Notes: generated by a model from the sequence alone, not told the origin. A stretch of DNA of 64,000 nucleotides from Bacillota bacterium (GCA_023426245.1 JAFABB010000033.1:124001-188000); one strand, 5' to 3'; counted from the first letter of the stretch, positions 23,313-32,759 are shown. A program made the numbers and translations.

Positions 23313-24320
23313 TTGAAAGTTTTATTGCAAAACCGCAGTAGTTTTCGGAATTCGGTTGCCGGAGACGGAATTCAGCTTATTAAAACTCAGGAATATTTGA
23401 AGAAAATAAATATTGATGCCGATATCAGTTGTGATCCGCAAATTGATTTAGCAAAATACGACTTGGTCCATTTGTTTAACCTTATGCCGGTAGATGAGAT
23501 TTATCCGCTTTTCCGGAATGCCCGGGATCAAAAGAAAAAAATTGTTTTGTCAACGATTTATTGGAATCCCGAGGAGTTTTTGCTGCAAAACGCCAATTTA
23601 CAACATCTGAAGGATTGGTGGCAAAAAAGCATGCCGATGCGGGAAGAAATGCTCCGGGGCGTCGATTTGATTCTCCCTAATTCAAAAGTTGAATTGGCCG
23701 TGATTCAAAAAGGATTTTCACGGGTCCCCAAGGCAAGAATCGTGATTAACGGAGTTGATCGAGCTTACGGTTGGGCAAAACCGGAATCTTTTGTAAATCG
23801 CCATGGATGGCAGGACTTTTTACTTTCAGTAGGAAGAATATGTCGGCGCAAAAATCAATTGGCTATCATCCAGGCAGCCAAGAATATCGGATTACCTTTG
23901 GTGTTGCTCGGTCCTATCAACGATGGCCTGTATTATCGGGATTGCCGTCGGGCAGCTGCAGGCCATAAGGTATTATTTATCGACAGTCTTACTCAAAAGG
24001 ACTTGAGTTCCGCTTATGCTGCCGCCCGGGTCCATGTTTTGGCAAGCTGGTATGATACTCCCGGCCTTGTATCCTTGGAAGCCGCCCTGGCCGGATGTAC
24101 GGTTGTTACAACGGTGCGCGGCTGCGCCAAAGAATATCTGGAAAACTTGGCCTACTATTGCAACCCCGCCAATGAGAAAAGTATTGAAAAGGCGGTAGAA
24201 AAAGCTTGGCAGGCCAGGAAAAACTCCGAATTAAAAACACATGTTTTGAATTTCTTCACCTGGGAAAGGGTGGCCGAACAAACTTTAACTGCTTATAAAA
24301 CCGTGTTGGAGTCCTTTTAA
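23313..24320 (+). CDS. Family 1/4 glycosyltransferase (GT-B)
   Basis: A 335-residue GT-B enzyme starting at TTG behind TTAGGAGGAA. The longer open frame overlaps the previous gene by over 130 bases and is rejected. The N-terminal half holds KVLLQNRSSF and YDLVHLFNLMP. The C-terminal donor domain begins with FLLSVGRICRRKNQLAIIQAA, followed by VLLGPINDG, DLSSAYAAARVHVLASWYDTPGLVSLEAALAGCTVV, the E-x7-E type motif of GT4 enzymes. The downstream PBP2 gene overlaps its end convergently by four bases. Substrate unknown; likely part of the same surface-decoration programme. Confidence 0.85.
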   Translation: MKVLLQNRSSFRNSVAGDGIQLIKTQEYLKKINIDADISCDPQIDLAKYDLVHLFNLMPVDEIYPLFRNARDQKKKIVLSTIYWNPEEFLLQNANLQHLKDWWQKSMPMREEMLRGVDLILPNSKVELAVIQKGFSRVPKARIVINGVDRAYGWAKPESFVNRHGWQDFLLSVGRICRRKNQLAIIQAAKNIGLPLVLLGPINDGLYYRDCRRAAAGHKVLFIDSLTQKDLSSAYAAARVHVLASWYDTPGLVSLEAALAGCTVVTTVRGCAKEYLENLAYYCNPANEKSIEKAVEKAWQARKNSELKTHVLNFFTWERVAEQTLTAYKTVLESF

Positions 24321-26332
24321 TTTTCATTTTCATCTTGAGCGGGCTCCGTGATTTCCGGAACCGTAGGAACATTTTCGTTGGGATTAACAAGCAATTCCTG
24401 ATTTGGTTCTGGAGTTGGGGTTACCTCTTTTGAAGCTTCCACGTTGATTTTCGGTTTAACTATTGGAGTTATATGGTGGATTTGAGGCCGCTCTTCAAGA
24501 TGAAAGAAGGCCTCTAAAATCTTTCGGGCTACAGGAGCAGCTCCGCCGGAACCGGAACCTCCTTGTTCAATAAAAACCACGATGACAATTCGGGGTTTAT
24601 CGGCCGGTGCATAACAAGCAAACACCCCGGAATTATCATAGGGGGGTTTTTGAGCAGTACCGGTCTTTCCGGCAATAGGATATTTATCCGTCGGAAAACT
24701 TTGAAATGCGGAAGAAGCAGTGCCTCCATCACCGATGACCTCTTTTAAACCTTGCTCAATGATGGATTGAACCCCATGGGGAAAGTTTAAATCAACCACC
24801 AATTCACGAGTAAACTTGGAAATCAACGTACCGGAAGGGGTTGTAATTTTTGAAACAAGATGCGGCCTATAAATCTTGCCGTTATTGGCGATAGCCGCGT
24901 AAACATTTGCTAATTGTAAAGGAGTTACAGTAAGATAGGTTTGTCCGATCCCGAACATGGCGGTTTCAATTGGGTGCCATACTTTTTCCCTGGTATTCTT
25001 ATACTTCCAGTCCGGATCGGGGACCAATCCCGAACTTTCTCCGGGAGATAAGTTTAGCCCGGTAGGTTTACCTAAACCCAAAAGGCGGGAGTATTCCGCT
25101 AGTTTTTTAACTCCCACTCTCCGGCTAAGCTCGGCCATGACCACATTGCAGGAATTTTTCAACCCATCAACAATCGTTTCATGACCATGTTTCCTGGGAC
25201 CTGAGGCGGCAGTTGCTACCCAGCATGGAAAGTTTTTCTTCCATATCGGATCATAGCCACCGCAATAAAACTTATCCGCCAGGGTCACTTTATTTTCCAA
25301 TAAAGCGGATATCACAGTGATAGGCTTAAAAGTAGAGCCCGGCGCAAACTCTCCTTGAATGTTCCGGTTGGTTAAGGGATGGAATGGATCCTGATACAAT
25401 TTATCGGCGGTTTCCTGGGGCATAACTCCGATAAACCAATTGGGATCAAATCCAGGTTTGCTGACCATGGCCAGAATGTTTCCATTTCGGGGATCAAGGG
25501 CCAGAACCGTTCCGGATTTGGCCTTTTTATATCGGGTATATTTTTGGAGGGCGATCAGCTGCTCATCTAGAGCTTTCTCAGCAGCCTCCTGGATTTTAAG
25601 GTCGATTGTCAAATGAATATTATTGCCGGGAATGAAGTCGGTTTTATCGACTAATCGTAAAGGCCGGCCATGGATATCCACTTCATAAATCTTCCCGCCG
25701 CTATTTCCACGCAAGAATTTTTCATAGGTTCGTTCTAAACCGGTTTTTCCGATACTATCCCCTAAATGGTAATCTTGATTTTTTAATTCTTGCAATTCCT
25801 GATGATTGATTTCTCGAACGTATCCAAACAAATGGCAAGCTAAATCTTTGTATGGGTAGTAACGTACCGGCACTTCCTGAACTTCTACTCCTTGCAGGTT
25901 GAGTTTGGATTCTAAAAGTTTAATGAAAGCAGTCGGATGGATATCTTTTTTTATGGTCAGATATTGATAAGGAAGACGTTGAATTTCCGCATCCGCCAAC
26001 TTTCTTTGAAGTTCAAATTCATTCATTCCGATGATCCGGCATAACATTTTTTGGGTTTTCTCTTTTTTATTAATATCTTCCGGAACCACCAGTAAGTTGT
26101 GGGATATTCGATTGGTGACTAAAACCTGGTTATTCTGATCATAAATCATTCCCCGAGGAGCATCAGTTTTAATAATCCGGGTTTGGTTTTCCCTGGATTT
26201 AACCATAATCGCGGTGCCCTCCATAATCTGGAGGTCCCACAAGCGGGTAAAAAGGATTAAGAAAGCGACCACCACCATACCGAGCAGGTGTTTAAACTTT
26301 TTTTCCAGTTTTCTTATTTTATCATTATCCAA
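24317..26332 (-). CDS. mrdA: Class B penicillin-binding protein 2
   Basis: About 671 residues. It has a cytoplasmic basic stretch, one transmembrane helix (LLGMVVVAFLILFTRLWDL), a dimerisation domain (GMIYDQNNQVLVTN, HLFGYVRE) and a transpeptidase domain with PGSTFKP (active Ser about 333), SCN (about 394) and KTGTAQKP (about 556). The C-terminus is an extra Pro/Glu-rich tail of about 60 residues. It cross-links peptidoglycan during elongation or sporulation. The SpoVD branch usually has PASTA domains, which are absent, so PBP2/MrdA is preferred. I favour the TTG at 26332, with CGGAG seven bases upstream, over TTG at 26350, which lacks a site. It stands alone, without mreCD or rodA. Confidence 0.9.
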   Translation of the reverse strand: MDNDKIRKLEKKFKHLLGMVVVAFLILFTRLWDLQIMEGTAIMVKSRENQTRIIKTDAPRGMIYDQNNQVLVTNRISHNLLVVPEDINKKEKTQKMLCRIIGMNEFELQRKLADAEIQRLPYQYLTIKKDIHPTAFIKLLESKLNLQGVEVQEVPVRYYPYKDLACHLFGYVREINHQELQELKNQDYHLGDSIGKTGLERTYEKFLRGNSGGKIYEVDIHGRPLRLVDKTDFIPGNNIHLTIDLKIQEAAEKALDEQLIALQKYTRYKKAKSGTVLALDPRNGNILAMVSKPGFDPNWFIGVMPQETADKLYQDPFHPLTNRNIQGEFAPGSTFKPITVISALLENKVTLADKFYCGGYDPIWKKNFPCWVATAASGPRKHGHETIVDGLKNSCNVVMAELSRRVGVKKLAEYSRLLGLGKPTGLNLSPGESSGLVPDPDWKYKNTREKVWHPIETAMFGIGQTYLTVTPLQLANVYAAIANNGKIYRPHLVSKITTPSGTLISKFTRELVVDLNFPHGVQSIIEQGLKEVIGDGGTASSAFQSFPTDKYPIAGKTGTAQKPPYDNSGVFACYAPADKPRIVIVVFIEQGGSGSGGAAPVARKILEAFFHLEERPQIHHITPIVKPKINVEASKEVTPTPEPNQELLVNPNENVPTVPEITEPAQDENEN

Positions 26333-26728
26333 AGCCGAGCTCCGATTCAAAAATATTGATAAACATATTAAGTATAAGCAAAGATATGGAAAAATATTCC
26401 TTAATCACTCTTGTTTTACAATCATATTTTCCACTGTAAATTTTTAGAATCGCTTTATTTTGGAAGCCCGTTGCCTTGAAAACTCCGTCATGTTCAAAAT
26501 TTCGAGCTTACCGGATACTGGCACTATCCTGGAAGCGATATTTCCTTTTGCAGGAAGAAAGCAAAACCGTTGAGAATTCAGCGGTTTTATTATTAAGTTT
26601 GTAAGTTGGATAAAAGGCATTAAAACTTATTTAAAATGGCGTAAAAATTTATAAAATGGATTATCAGTCCTTTATAATAGACAAATAAGGATATAATGCC
26701 TTAATTTATTAAAAATGAGGAAATATGA
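26333..26728. other. AT-rich intergenic region between divergent genes
   Basis: About 396 bases. TATAAT at 26673-26678 lies about 50 bases before the small Cys-rich gene, but no convincing -35 is at the right distance. I see no RNA gene or further open frame with a ribosome-binding site. Confidence 0.5.
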
Positions 26729-26911
26729 ATGGGAAATAACCGATTAAAACAGGAAGATCACTGCTTTGAATGTTTGCGGAATATTAAGGGCGTTTGCACG
26801 GCGTTTAAAAACAAACAATGGCCATGTTGGGCCTTTATAAATGACAAAGTAGAATATGAAATACGGGAAAGGGAACGTAAGAATTATCTTGAAAAACATG
26901 ATATTGCATAA
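26729..26911 (+). CDS. Small Cys-rich protein, possible metal-binding
   Basis: A 60-residue protein with GAGGAA before the ATG. Four cysteines are arranged CFECL, then six residues to GVC, then nine to PCW (C-x2-C-x6-C-x9-C at residues 13-33), followed by a highly charged C-terminal helix (YEIRERERKNYLEKHD). The spacing suggests a small zinc- or iron-binding module. I cannot name the family. It is flanked by a clear terminator and a divergent PBP2 gene, so it is transcribed alone. Confidence 0.65.
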   Translation: MGNNRLKQEDHCFECLRNIKGVCTAFKNKQWPCWAFINDKVEYEIRERERKNYLEKHDIA

Positions 26912-26917
26912 AATATT

Positions 26918-26950
26918 CAGGGCTTCCGGTTTTGAGAAGCCCTGTTTTTA
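26918..26950 (+). terminator. Intrinsic terminator of the Cys-rich gene
   Basis: CAGGGCTTC (26918-26926) pairs with GAAGCCCTG (26936-26944) and is followed by TTTTT. It also separates the convergent secreted-protein gene. Confidence 0.88.
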
Positions 26951-26951
26951 T

Positions 26952-27308
26952 TTATCGTTTTGGCATGGGTGGCTTTGGAAGGATTTCTTCAATCGCTTTG
27001 GCTTGTTCAGGAGTGATCGTGCCATCTTTGACCAAAGCGCCGAGCGGATTCTCTTGGCCTTGGGGCGGCTGGTTATCTTTTGGTTTGGGCGGTGGGCCGT
27101 TTTGGTGCATACCCTGAAAGTACCGAATAACAGCATCTTCTTGACTCCGGGTAATTACTTTACTTTCAACCAGTTTATCCAGTTTATTTTTAAATTCCGC
27201 TTCCATTTTGGATGGATCCGGCGGGGGACCCGGTGGGTTTTCCGCAATGCACATTGCGGTGATTCCTAATAATGTTAACAAAGAAAATATGATGAGAAGT
27301 TTTTTCAT
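26952..27308 (-). CDS. Small secreted Pro-rich protein, DUF2680-like
   Basis: A 118-residue protein from the ATG at 27308, which gives MKKLLIIFSLLTLLGITAMCIA, a clean signal peptide. GGAGG lies about 12 bases upstream. The mature part is Pro/Lys-rich (PPGPPPDP, GPPPKPKDNQPPQGQ) and holds two similar helical units, ESKVITRSQEDAVIRYF and KDGTITPEQAKAIEEIL, a pattern found in DUF2680-type small exported proteins of Bacillota. Function is unknown. A Cys close to the cleavage region (TAMCIAE) is not a clear lipobox. Convergent with the Cys-rich gene. Confidence 0.7.
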   Translation of the reverse strand: MKKLLIIFSLLTLLGITAMCIAENPPGPPPDPSKMEAEFKNKLDKLVESKVITRSQEDAVIRYFQGMHQNGPPPKPKDNQPPQGQENPLGALVKDGTITPEQAKAIEEILPKPPMPKR

Positions 27309-27543
27309 CGGGTATACTATCCTCCTTTTGGATTGACTGTTTTTGATCATACATGGAAATTATGTCCATCGGGTGACGGTATTGTGTTTGAATTGCAACT
27401 TTTTAAAATATTATCCGACATTGGAGCCGATTGAATTGAGGTAAACAAGACAAGGGGGAGATTAAAAAAAGTTTGATGATGGTTTCATAGGTGCTTAATC
27501 AGGATTTAGTTCAAATTTTGATGTGTTTTTCATCGTTATGAGT

Positions 27544-27770
27544 TATAATAATATTAACAAGGGATGTTGCCGGTTATTAAGAGAGAGAACCTCATCTATC
27601 GATTGATAGAAGGAGAATCTGGTTATCGCAATGGAGGCGATTTCCGATACATAACCCGCAAATCGACCGGGAGAAGCGGGCAGGTAATGAAGACAGATAT
27701 AAATGTCCGAACCTGAAACCGGTCATTATTAGACTTTTTTAATTGGCGCTGGATTAAGGCCAATTTTTTT
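27544..27770 (+). ncRNA. Candidate structured RNA or attenuated leader upstream of malic enzyme
   Basis: The gap 27309-27887 has no supported gene. A TATAAT (27544-27549) without a good -35 is followed by self-complementary segments: TCTATC/GATAGA (27595-27610), CGATTT (27638-27643) with AAATCG (27660-27665), and the alternative CCCGC (27655-27659) with GCGGG (27676-27680). A standard terminator follows. It could be an independent small RNA or a regulatory leader of the malic enzyme gene. I do not recognise a known riboswitch class. Confidence 0.35.
27741..27770 (+). terminator. Intrinsic terminator upstream of malic enzyme
   Basis: AATTGGC (27741-27747) pairs with GCCAATT (27759-27765), 11-base loop, seven T residues overlapping and following. 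It lies about 120 bases before the malic enzyme start on the coding strand, where no upstream plus-strand gene needs it. Confidence 0.75.
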
Positions 27771-27887
27771 CTGAAATAATGAACAAAACGAGAGTTTGCG
27801 GTTTGTGATAAAATTGAAGTCATTCATGAATATTTATTGTCATTATTTTGACTTTAGTTTTAATTGACTTTGAATCGGAGGTAATCA

Positions 27888-29117
27888 ATGAGTTTACGGG
27901 AAGAAGCTTTGGCACTCCATAAGGAGCACCATGGAAAAATTGCGATAGCCAGCAAAGTCCAAGTAAGGGATGGTAAGGAATTAAGCTTGGCCTATTCTCC
28001 AGGAGTCGCCGAACCTTGCAAAGAAATCGCTAGGAATCCGCTCCTGAGTTATGACTATACCAATCGCGGCAATATGGTCGTTGTGGTATCGGATGGCACT
28101 GCCGTATTGGGCTTGGGTGATATAGGGCCGGAAGCAGGTTTGCCGGTTATGGAAGGAAAGGCCATCCTTTTTAAAAATTTCGCCGACATTGACGCTTTTC
28201 CAATCTGTCTTGGCACCAAAAAAGTTGAGGAAGTCATTCAGGCCGTAAAGTGGCTGGAGCCCACTTTTGGCGGCGTTAATTTGGAAGATATATCGGGCCC
28301 GCGCTGTTTTGAAATCGAGGAGAGATTGAAAGCCACGATGTCAATTCCGGTATTTCATGACGATCAGCACGGCACGGCTGTGGTTTGCGTGGCCGGATTG
28401 TGGAATGCTCTGAAAGTAGTCCGCAAAGATATCTCTGCGATAAGAATGGTCGTGAATGGAGCCGGTGCGGCCGGTATCTCCATCGCCAAACTTTTAATCG
28501 CTTGCGGTTTGCCACCGGAAAACCTGAGTATTTGCGATAAGAACGGATTGTTATACCCCGGGAGCAATCCGGATAACCCCTATATGGAAAAGATGGCCGC
28601 ACTCACCAATCCCCGGGGCCGTAAGGGAACTCTTGCCGATGCATTGGCCGGCGCCGACGCTTTTATCGGTGTTTCAGCCGCCAATATTGTCAGTGCGGAA
28701 ATGGTAAAAACTATGGCTTCGGAGGCGGTGATATTTGCCATGGCCAATCCGGCCCCTGAAGTCATGCCTGAAATTGCTCTGGGAGCCGGAGCAGCTATCG
28801 TGGGAACCGGCCGTTCGGACTATCCGAACCAAGTTAACAATGTTTTGGGTTTTCCGGGAATTTTCCGGGGGACTCTTGATGTGCGCGCCAAAGAGATCAA
28901 TGAATCGATGAAGGTGGCGGCGGCTAAAGCCATTGCAAGTATTGTGGCTACCGATGAACTGGCGGTAGATTACATTATTCCCCAACCTTTTGATCGCCGG
29001 GTGGTGCCCGCAGTGGCTCTAGCTGTGGCCAAAGCGGCGATGGACAGCGGGGTGGCCCGGACTCCAAAAACAGAGAAGGAATTAATTGAGGGACTGAAAA
29101 AAAGAGGGTTATTATAA
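27888..29117 (+). CDS. NAD(P)-dependent malic enzyme (oxaloacetate-decarboxylating)
   Basis: A 409-residue short-form malic enzyme that converts malate to pyruvate and CO2 with reduction of NAD(P). Visible are LSLAYSPGVAEPCKEI (with the catalytic Tyr), NMVVVVSDGTAVLGLGDIGPEAGLPVMEGKA, EDISGPRCFEIEERL, the metal-binding FHDDQHGTA, the GAGAAGISIAKLL Rossmann loop, MANPAPEV and FPGIFRGTLD. Its length matches the bacterial MaeB/YtsJ core without a C-terminal phosphotransacetylase domain. The ATG follows GGAGG. It is followed closely by a two-component system, reminiscent of malate-sensing arrangements, although this kinase belongs to a different family. Confidence 0.95.
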   Translation: MSLREEALALHKEHHGKIAIASKVQVRDGKELSLAYSPGVAEPCKEIARNPLLSYDYTNRGNMVVVVSDGTAVLGLGDIGPEAGLPVMEGKAILFKNFADIDAFPICLGTKKVEEVIQAVKWLEPTFGGVNLEDISGPRCFEIEERLKATMSIPVFHDDQHGTAVVCVAGLWNALKVVRKDISAIRMVVNGAGAAGISIAKLLIACGLPPENLSICDKNGLLYPGSNPDNPYMEKMAALTNPRGRKGTLADALAGADAFIGVSAANIVSAEMVKTMASEAVIFAMANPAPEVMPEIALGAGAAIVGTGRSDYPNQVNNVLGFPGIFRGTLDVRAKEINESMKVAAAKAIASIVATDELAVDYIIPQPFDRRVVPAVALAVAKAAMDSGVARTPKTEKELIEGLKKRGLL

Positions 29118-29145
29118 AATTGGGATCACTCAGGGAAAAGGTTTG

Positions 29146-30288
29146 ATGTTTAGACTACTAACCGCCATAAAGTGTCTTTTATATGCCCTGGTTTTTATTT
29201 TGGCAATTCATAAAACTTCAGTCAGTCTTGTACTGGCGGGAGTAATGATTATCATATTAATCAGCGGATTTTGGCGCAGCTTTGAACGGTATACCCAAAA
29301 AAAGGTAAATGTTTTTACTTTGTTGTTGGATTTAATTTTGGTTTTTTCTTTCGCTTTACTTTCAAAAAGCGGCCACTACGATAAACTTTTTATGATTTAT
29401 TTGGCCGAAGGTACGGCGATATTGCCCAAGCCATTTGTTTTTGTTTATGGTATACTTGCTACAACCGCCAGTATGGGGGCTACAGCATTACATAACTTTA
29501 AGGAATACGGGCAGCCGTATTTACCGGGATTTTTCGAGTTATTGCTATATGCATTGGTGTTTGTGCTGGTTTGGAGTGAAAGACGGCAACGGGAAGAAAG
29601 ATTAGTTTATGAAAAGTTGACGAAGGAATTGCGATACGTTAATCTGCAACTGCAAAAAAGCATGGCTTTGTATGAAAGTCTGGCTTCCGAGGCGGAACGA
29701 AGACAACTTGTTGGTGAAATTCATGATAGTTTGGGATACCATCTTACCGGTTTGCTTTTAACTCTCGAAGCTGGGAAAAAGCTGGCGAGCCACGATGAGG
29801 AAGCTGCAAAGAATTATTGGGATAAAGCACTTGAACTTTCCCGGGTTGCTATTCTTTCTATACGGGAATTGGTTACGGTAAAAAAGGAATCAAAATTTGA
29901 ATTTGAATTGACTTCCCGTCTAAAGGAAATGGCACGGGAGGTTCAATCATTAACCGGATTGCAAATTGATATTAGGATTCAGGATATGAGGCTTTCCAGC
30001 AAAGAACAGTTTGTAATGTATCGCATTTTTCAGGAAGCGTTCACTAACACCTTGCGTTACGCCAATGCCAGTCGGGTTAAAATCGTCATTATCGGCAACC
30101 AGGAATACTTGGATTTCTCCTATGAAGATAATGGCGAAGGGACGAATCGGATTGAAGCCGGCAACGGTTTAAAGGGCATGAACCGCAGAATTTTAGAGAT
30201 GGGCGGCGTCGTTCATTTTCAGTCTCAAACAGGTATGGGCTTTAAAATTGACGGGCGTATTGCTGGGCGAAGGAAAAATAATGAATAA
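29146..30288 (+). CDS. Membrane sensor histidine kinase, NarL/DesK type
   Basis: About 380 residues. The N-terminal 150 residues contain about five to six hydrophobic segments (for example YALVFILAI, VLAGVMIIILISGFW, LLLDLILVFSFALL, LLLYALVFVLVW) and no large extracellular sensor. A short coiled coil leads to the HisKA_3 motif LVGEIHDSLGYHLTGLLLTLE with the phosphorylated His. The ATPase ends with EAFTNTLRYANA, YEDNGEG and NGLKGMNRRILEMGG. It phosphorylates the overlapping response regulator. A TTG three bases upstream is an alternative start. The signal is unknown; co-location with malic enzyme suggests carbon or redox status. Confidence 0.9.
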   Translation: MFRLLTAIKCLLYALVFILAIHKTSVSLVLAGVMIIILISGFWRSFERYTQKKVNVFTLLLDLILVFSFALLSKSGHYDKLFMIYLAEGTAILPKPFVFVYGILATTASMGATALHNFKEYGQPYLPGFFELLLYALVFVLVWSERRQREERLVYEKLTKELRYVNLQLQKSMALYESLASEAERRQLVGEIHDSLGYHLTGLLLTLEAGKKLASHDEEAAKNYWDKALELSRVAILSIRELVTVKKESKFEFELTSRLKEMAREVQSLTGLQIDIRIQDMRLSSKEQFVMYRIFQEAFTNTLRYANASRVKIVIIGNQEYLDFSYEDNGEGTNRIEAGNGLKGMNRRILEMGGVVHFQSQTGMGFKIDGRIAGRRKNNE

Positions 30289-30934
30289 AATAAAGATTTT
30301 AATTGCCGACGACCAACCGATTGTTTGTGAGGGGTTAAACGTTATTTTAAAACTTGAAGAAGATTTTGAAGTTATCGGTATTTGCTATAACGGACAAGAG
30401 ACGCTGGATTTTTGCAGGCAACTTCAGCCGGATATCATATTAATGGATGCACGGATGCCGCATTTAAGCGGAATTGAAGCAACCAAAGAAATCAGTCAAT
30501 TGTTTCCCAAGATCAAGGTACTGATTTTGACGACTTTTAATGAAGAGACATTGATTTATGATGGATTGAAGAATGGCGCCAAGGGTTTTTTGCTGAAAGA
30601 TACAGAGCCCGATGAGTTATGCAAAAACATCAGAACCGTTCATGCCGGAGGGGCTTGCCTTCATCCGGAGGTAACATTAAAAGTGCTGGGAATGATTTCA
30701 ACTCAAGGGAGAGGAATTACATTCGATAATTTATCGGGTGACTTTGAGCAATTGACAGGTAGGGAAAAGGAAGTATTGAATTTGATTGGCAGAGGCTTAT
30801 CGAATATTGAAATAGCCAATGTATTGTTTATAACCGAAGGAACAGTAAAAAATCATGTCAGTAATTTACTTGGTAAGCTTGGTGCCAGAGATAGGACACA
30901 ATTAGCAATTTTGGCCCAGAAAAATATGACTTAA
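30281..30934 (+). CDS. NarL/LuxR-family response regulator
   Basis: A 217-residue regulator with an N-terminal receiver (ILIADDQPIVCEGL, phospho-acceptor Asp in DIILMDARMPHLSG, Lys in GFLLKD) and a C-terminal LuxR-type HTH (LTGREKEVLNLIGRGLSNIEIANVL, EGTVKNHVSNLLGKL). The ATG at 30281 follows GAAGGAAAAA and overlaps the kinase end by eight bases, indicating translational coupling. Target genes are not evident from the window; malic enzyme is the obvious candidate. A terminator follows. Confidence 0.93.
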   Translation: MNKIKILIADDQPIVCEGLNVILKLEEDFEVIGICYNGQETLDFCRQLQPDIILMDARMPHLSGIEATKEISQLFPKIKVLILTTFNEETLIYDGLKNGAKGFLLKDTEPDELCKNIRTVHAGGACLHPEVTLKVLGMISTQGRGITFDNLSGDFEQLTGREKEVLNLIGRGLSNIEIANVLFITEGTVKNHVSNLLGKLGARDRTQLAILAQKNMT

Positions 30935-30974
30935 GGAAGAGCAATTTCTAACCCTGGATAGATGCGCAATATCG

Positions 30975-31007
30975 CCCTCAACTTTAATATAAAGGTGAGG
31001 GTTTTTG
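30975..31007 (+). terminator. Intrinsic terminator after the two-component genes
   Basis: CCCTCAACTTT (30975-30985) and AAAGGTGAGGG (30991-31001) pair with one mismatch around a five-base loop and continue into TTTTT. Confidence 0.82.
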
Positions 31008-31046
31008 TTTGGGTACAAAAAATCATTTTTTACAGGAGACAAGAGT

Positions 31047-32681
31047 ATGAAACATAAAAAAACAATGTCCGCCGTGGTAATCATTTTTCTGGTTTTGTTT
31101 ATTTCCGTATTTTTCACCGTATTTCAGATAAAAACAGAAACCAAAGATTTGTTCCGGATGAATAAGGAGCTTCAAGAAGAAGGCTATTACATGGCCGAAT
31201 TTGAATTCAAAATGCTGGGGATAGCTTACTGGCTAGACAAAGGCTGTTATTACACGGCACTGTCACGGCTTAACCAGTTGCACAAACAATTAAAATCGAA
31301 AGCGGGATTAATTAAAGTCCCGCGATTTACGAACAAAGAAGCGGAAATGGAATTTTATCTGAATCTTCAAAATCCGCGGACCGGCGCATTTATGGATGAT
31401 GCCTATCCTTACTGCACTTATAACGAGGTTACTGAAAATGTATTAAACCATCTTGACGCATTGGCTATAGAAACAGGAAAGCCGTTGCGGTTAAAGTATC
31501 CCCTCAAATACTTGGATGGGATTAACACGCCTAAAAAGCTTAAGGTTTTTTTGGATGACGTATCCAAAGTCGGCTGGATTGCTTCTGGTTTTCCGCAAAC
31601 CACTTTTGTTTTCGCCAGGAGCCTGCTTGGTTATTATAACGGGGAAGGCGTCATCGGGCTGAATAAGTTGTATGATTTCTCTCCGGAATGGAAACAGGCT
31701 TTATTGCAATGGTTCTATGAAAATCAAGACCCCCGGACCGGTTTTTGGGGGCCCAAATCAAGAATAAGCGCCAAGTTATGGAAGAAAGATTTGAACAACA
31801 CGGCCTCAATTATCAAAGTATTCGTTGATAGAAACGGCAATGATATCCAGGGGTTATTTCCTTTGCGATACAAAAAAGAGATGTTTGAAACGGCTCTTGA
31901 GGTTATGTCCGAACCCATGCCCGCCGACACCGATTTGGATGAGTGTCATGAATGGGCATTAAAAATGGGAAAAGGTACGGCCATGCTGACCCGATATTTA
32001 TGGAAAGACGCTTCTCGCGGAGATAAAGCGAGGGCTAAAGAATTGATGGCCGGTTTTGTTACGATCAGCTTTAAAAAGTATTACGTTGCGAAGGAAGGAG
32101 CATTCAGCTATTATCCTGATACAAAACATGCCACATTAGATGGCACGGGCGGAAAAATGGCAGAGTTTACCGACATGGGTTTTTTTTCGGTGGAAAAGCA
32201 AAAATATTTATGGGGAAATCCTGAAGACAAGATGATTGATCTTGGTATGCACGTTGTGTCAAGACTTACCGTTCATGATATGGCTAAAATAACCAGTCAT
32301 CCGGAAATTAACGCGTTACGTTTTTATGATACGATTCCTAACTACGGCGATCTGGAATCGGGAGTTTTCGCGGTTGCATACCCGCAAAAAACTTCCGTTC
32401 TGGACATCATGGATTTTACTCCCAAAGTGAAACATTGGCTTGATACCACTTCACAAAGCATGGGAAATTGGGTCTCCAAAGAAACAACCATGCAAGAATT
32501 GGATTCTTTGAAAGTAAAAAAAGTTGCTGTTTACAAAGATGAAAACCCGCTTGAAATCATCACTGAATCTTTAAAAAAGAATGGACGAATTGTGGTGATC
32601 GGCTTCGATGTTTTACAAACGCCGAGATATAAAATTACTTTTGAATTACAATCAACCCCTTATTTTTACGAAAGAAAATAA
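31047..32681 (+). CDS. Membrane-anchored protein of unknown function, alpha/alpha-toroid-like
   Basis: A 544-residue protein from the ATG at 31047 behind CAGGAGAC. Residues 7-27 form one transmembrane anchor (MSAVVIIFLVLFISVFFTVF). The exported part has two QNPRTGAF/QDPRTGFWGP motifs about 120 residues apart and helical segments, reminiscent of prenyltransferase/terpene-cyclase-like or other alpha/alpha-toroid proteins, although the match is weak. I do not recognise the family and cannot assign an activity. It lies after a terminator with no clear promoter, 78 bases before another membrane protein. Confidence 0.6.
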   Translation: MKHKKTMSAVVIIFLVLFISVFFTVFQIKTETKDLFRMNKELQEEGYYMAEFEFKMLGIAYWLDKGCYYTALSRLNQLHKQLKSKAGLIKVPRFTNKEAEMEFYLNLQNPRTGAFMDDAYPYCTYNEVTENVLNHLDALAIETGKPLRLKYPLKYLDGINTPKKLKVFLDDVSKVGWIASGFPQTTFVFARSLLGYYNGEGVIGLNKLYDFSPEWKQALLQWFYENQDPRTGFWGPKSRISAKLWKKDLNNTASIIKVFVDRNGNDIQGLFPLRYKKEMFETALEVMSEPMPADTDLDECHEWALKMGKGTAMLTRYLWKDASRGDKARAKELMAGFVTISFKKYYVAKEGAFSYYPDTKHATLDGTGGKMAEFTDMGFFSVEKQKYLWGNPEDKMIDLGMHVVSRLTVHDMAKITSHPEINALRFYDTIPNYGDLESGVFAVAYPQKTSVLDIMDFTPKVKHWLDTTSQSMGNWVSKETTMQELDSLKVKKVAVYKDENPLEIITESLKKNGRIVVIGFDVLQTPRYKITFELQSTPYFYERK

Positions 32682-32759
32682 CTAACAAAAACACGATGGA
32701 TGCCATTGATGGTATTTATCAATGGATACCGACATATCTTTTTATGGGGTGAATAAAGA

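Noticed and set aside
27623..27823. 66-residue minus-strand frame in the malic enzyme leader
   Set aside because: No ribosome-binding site and it runs through the terminator stem.
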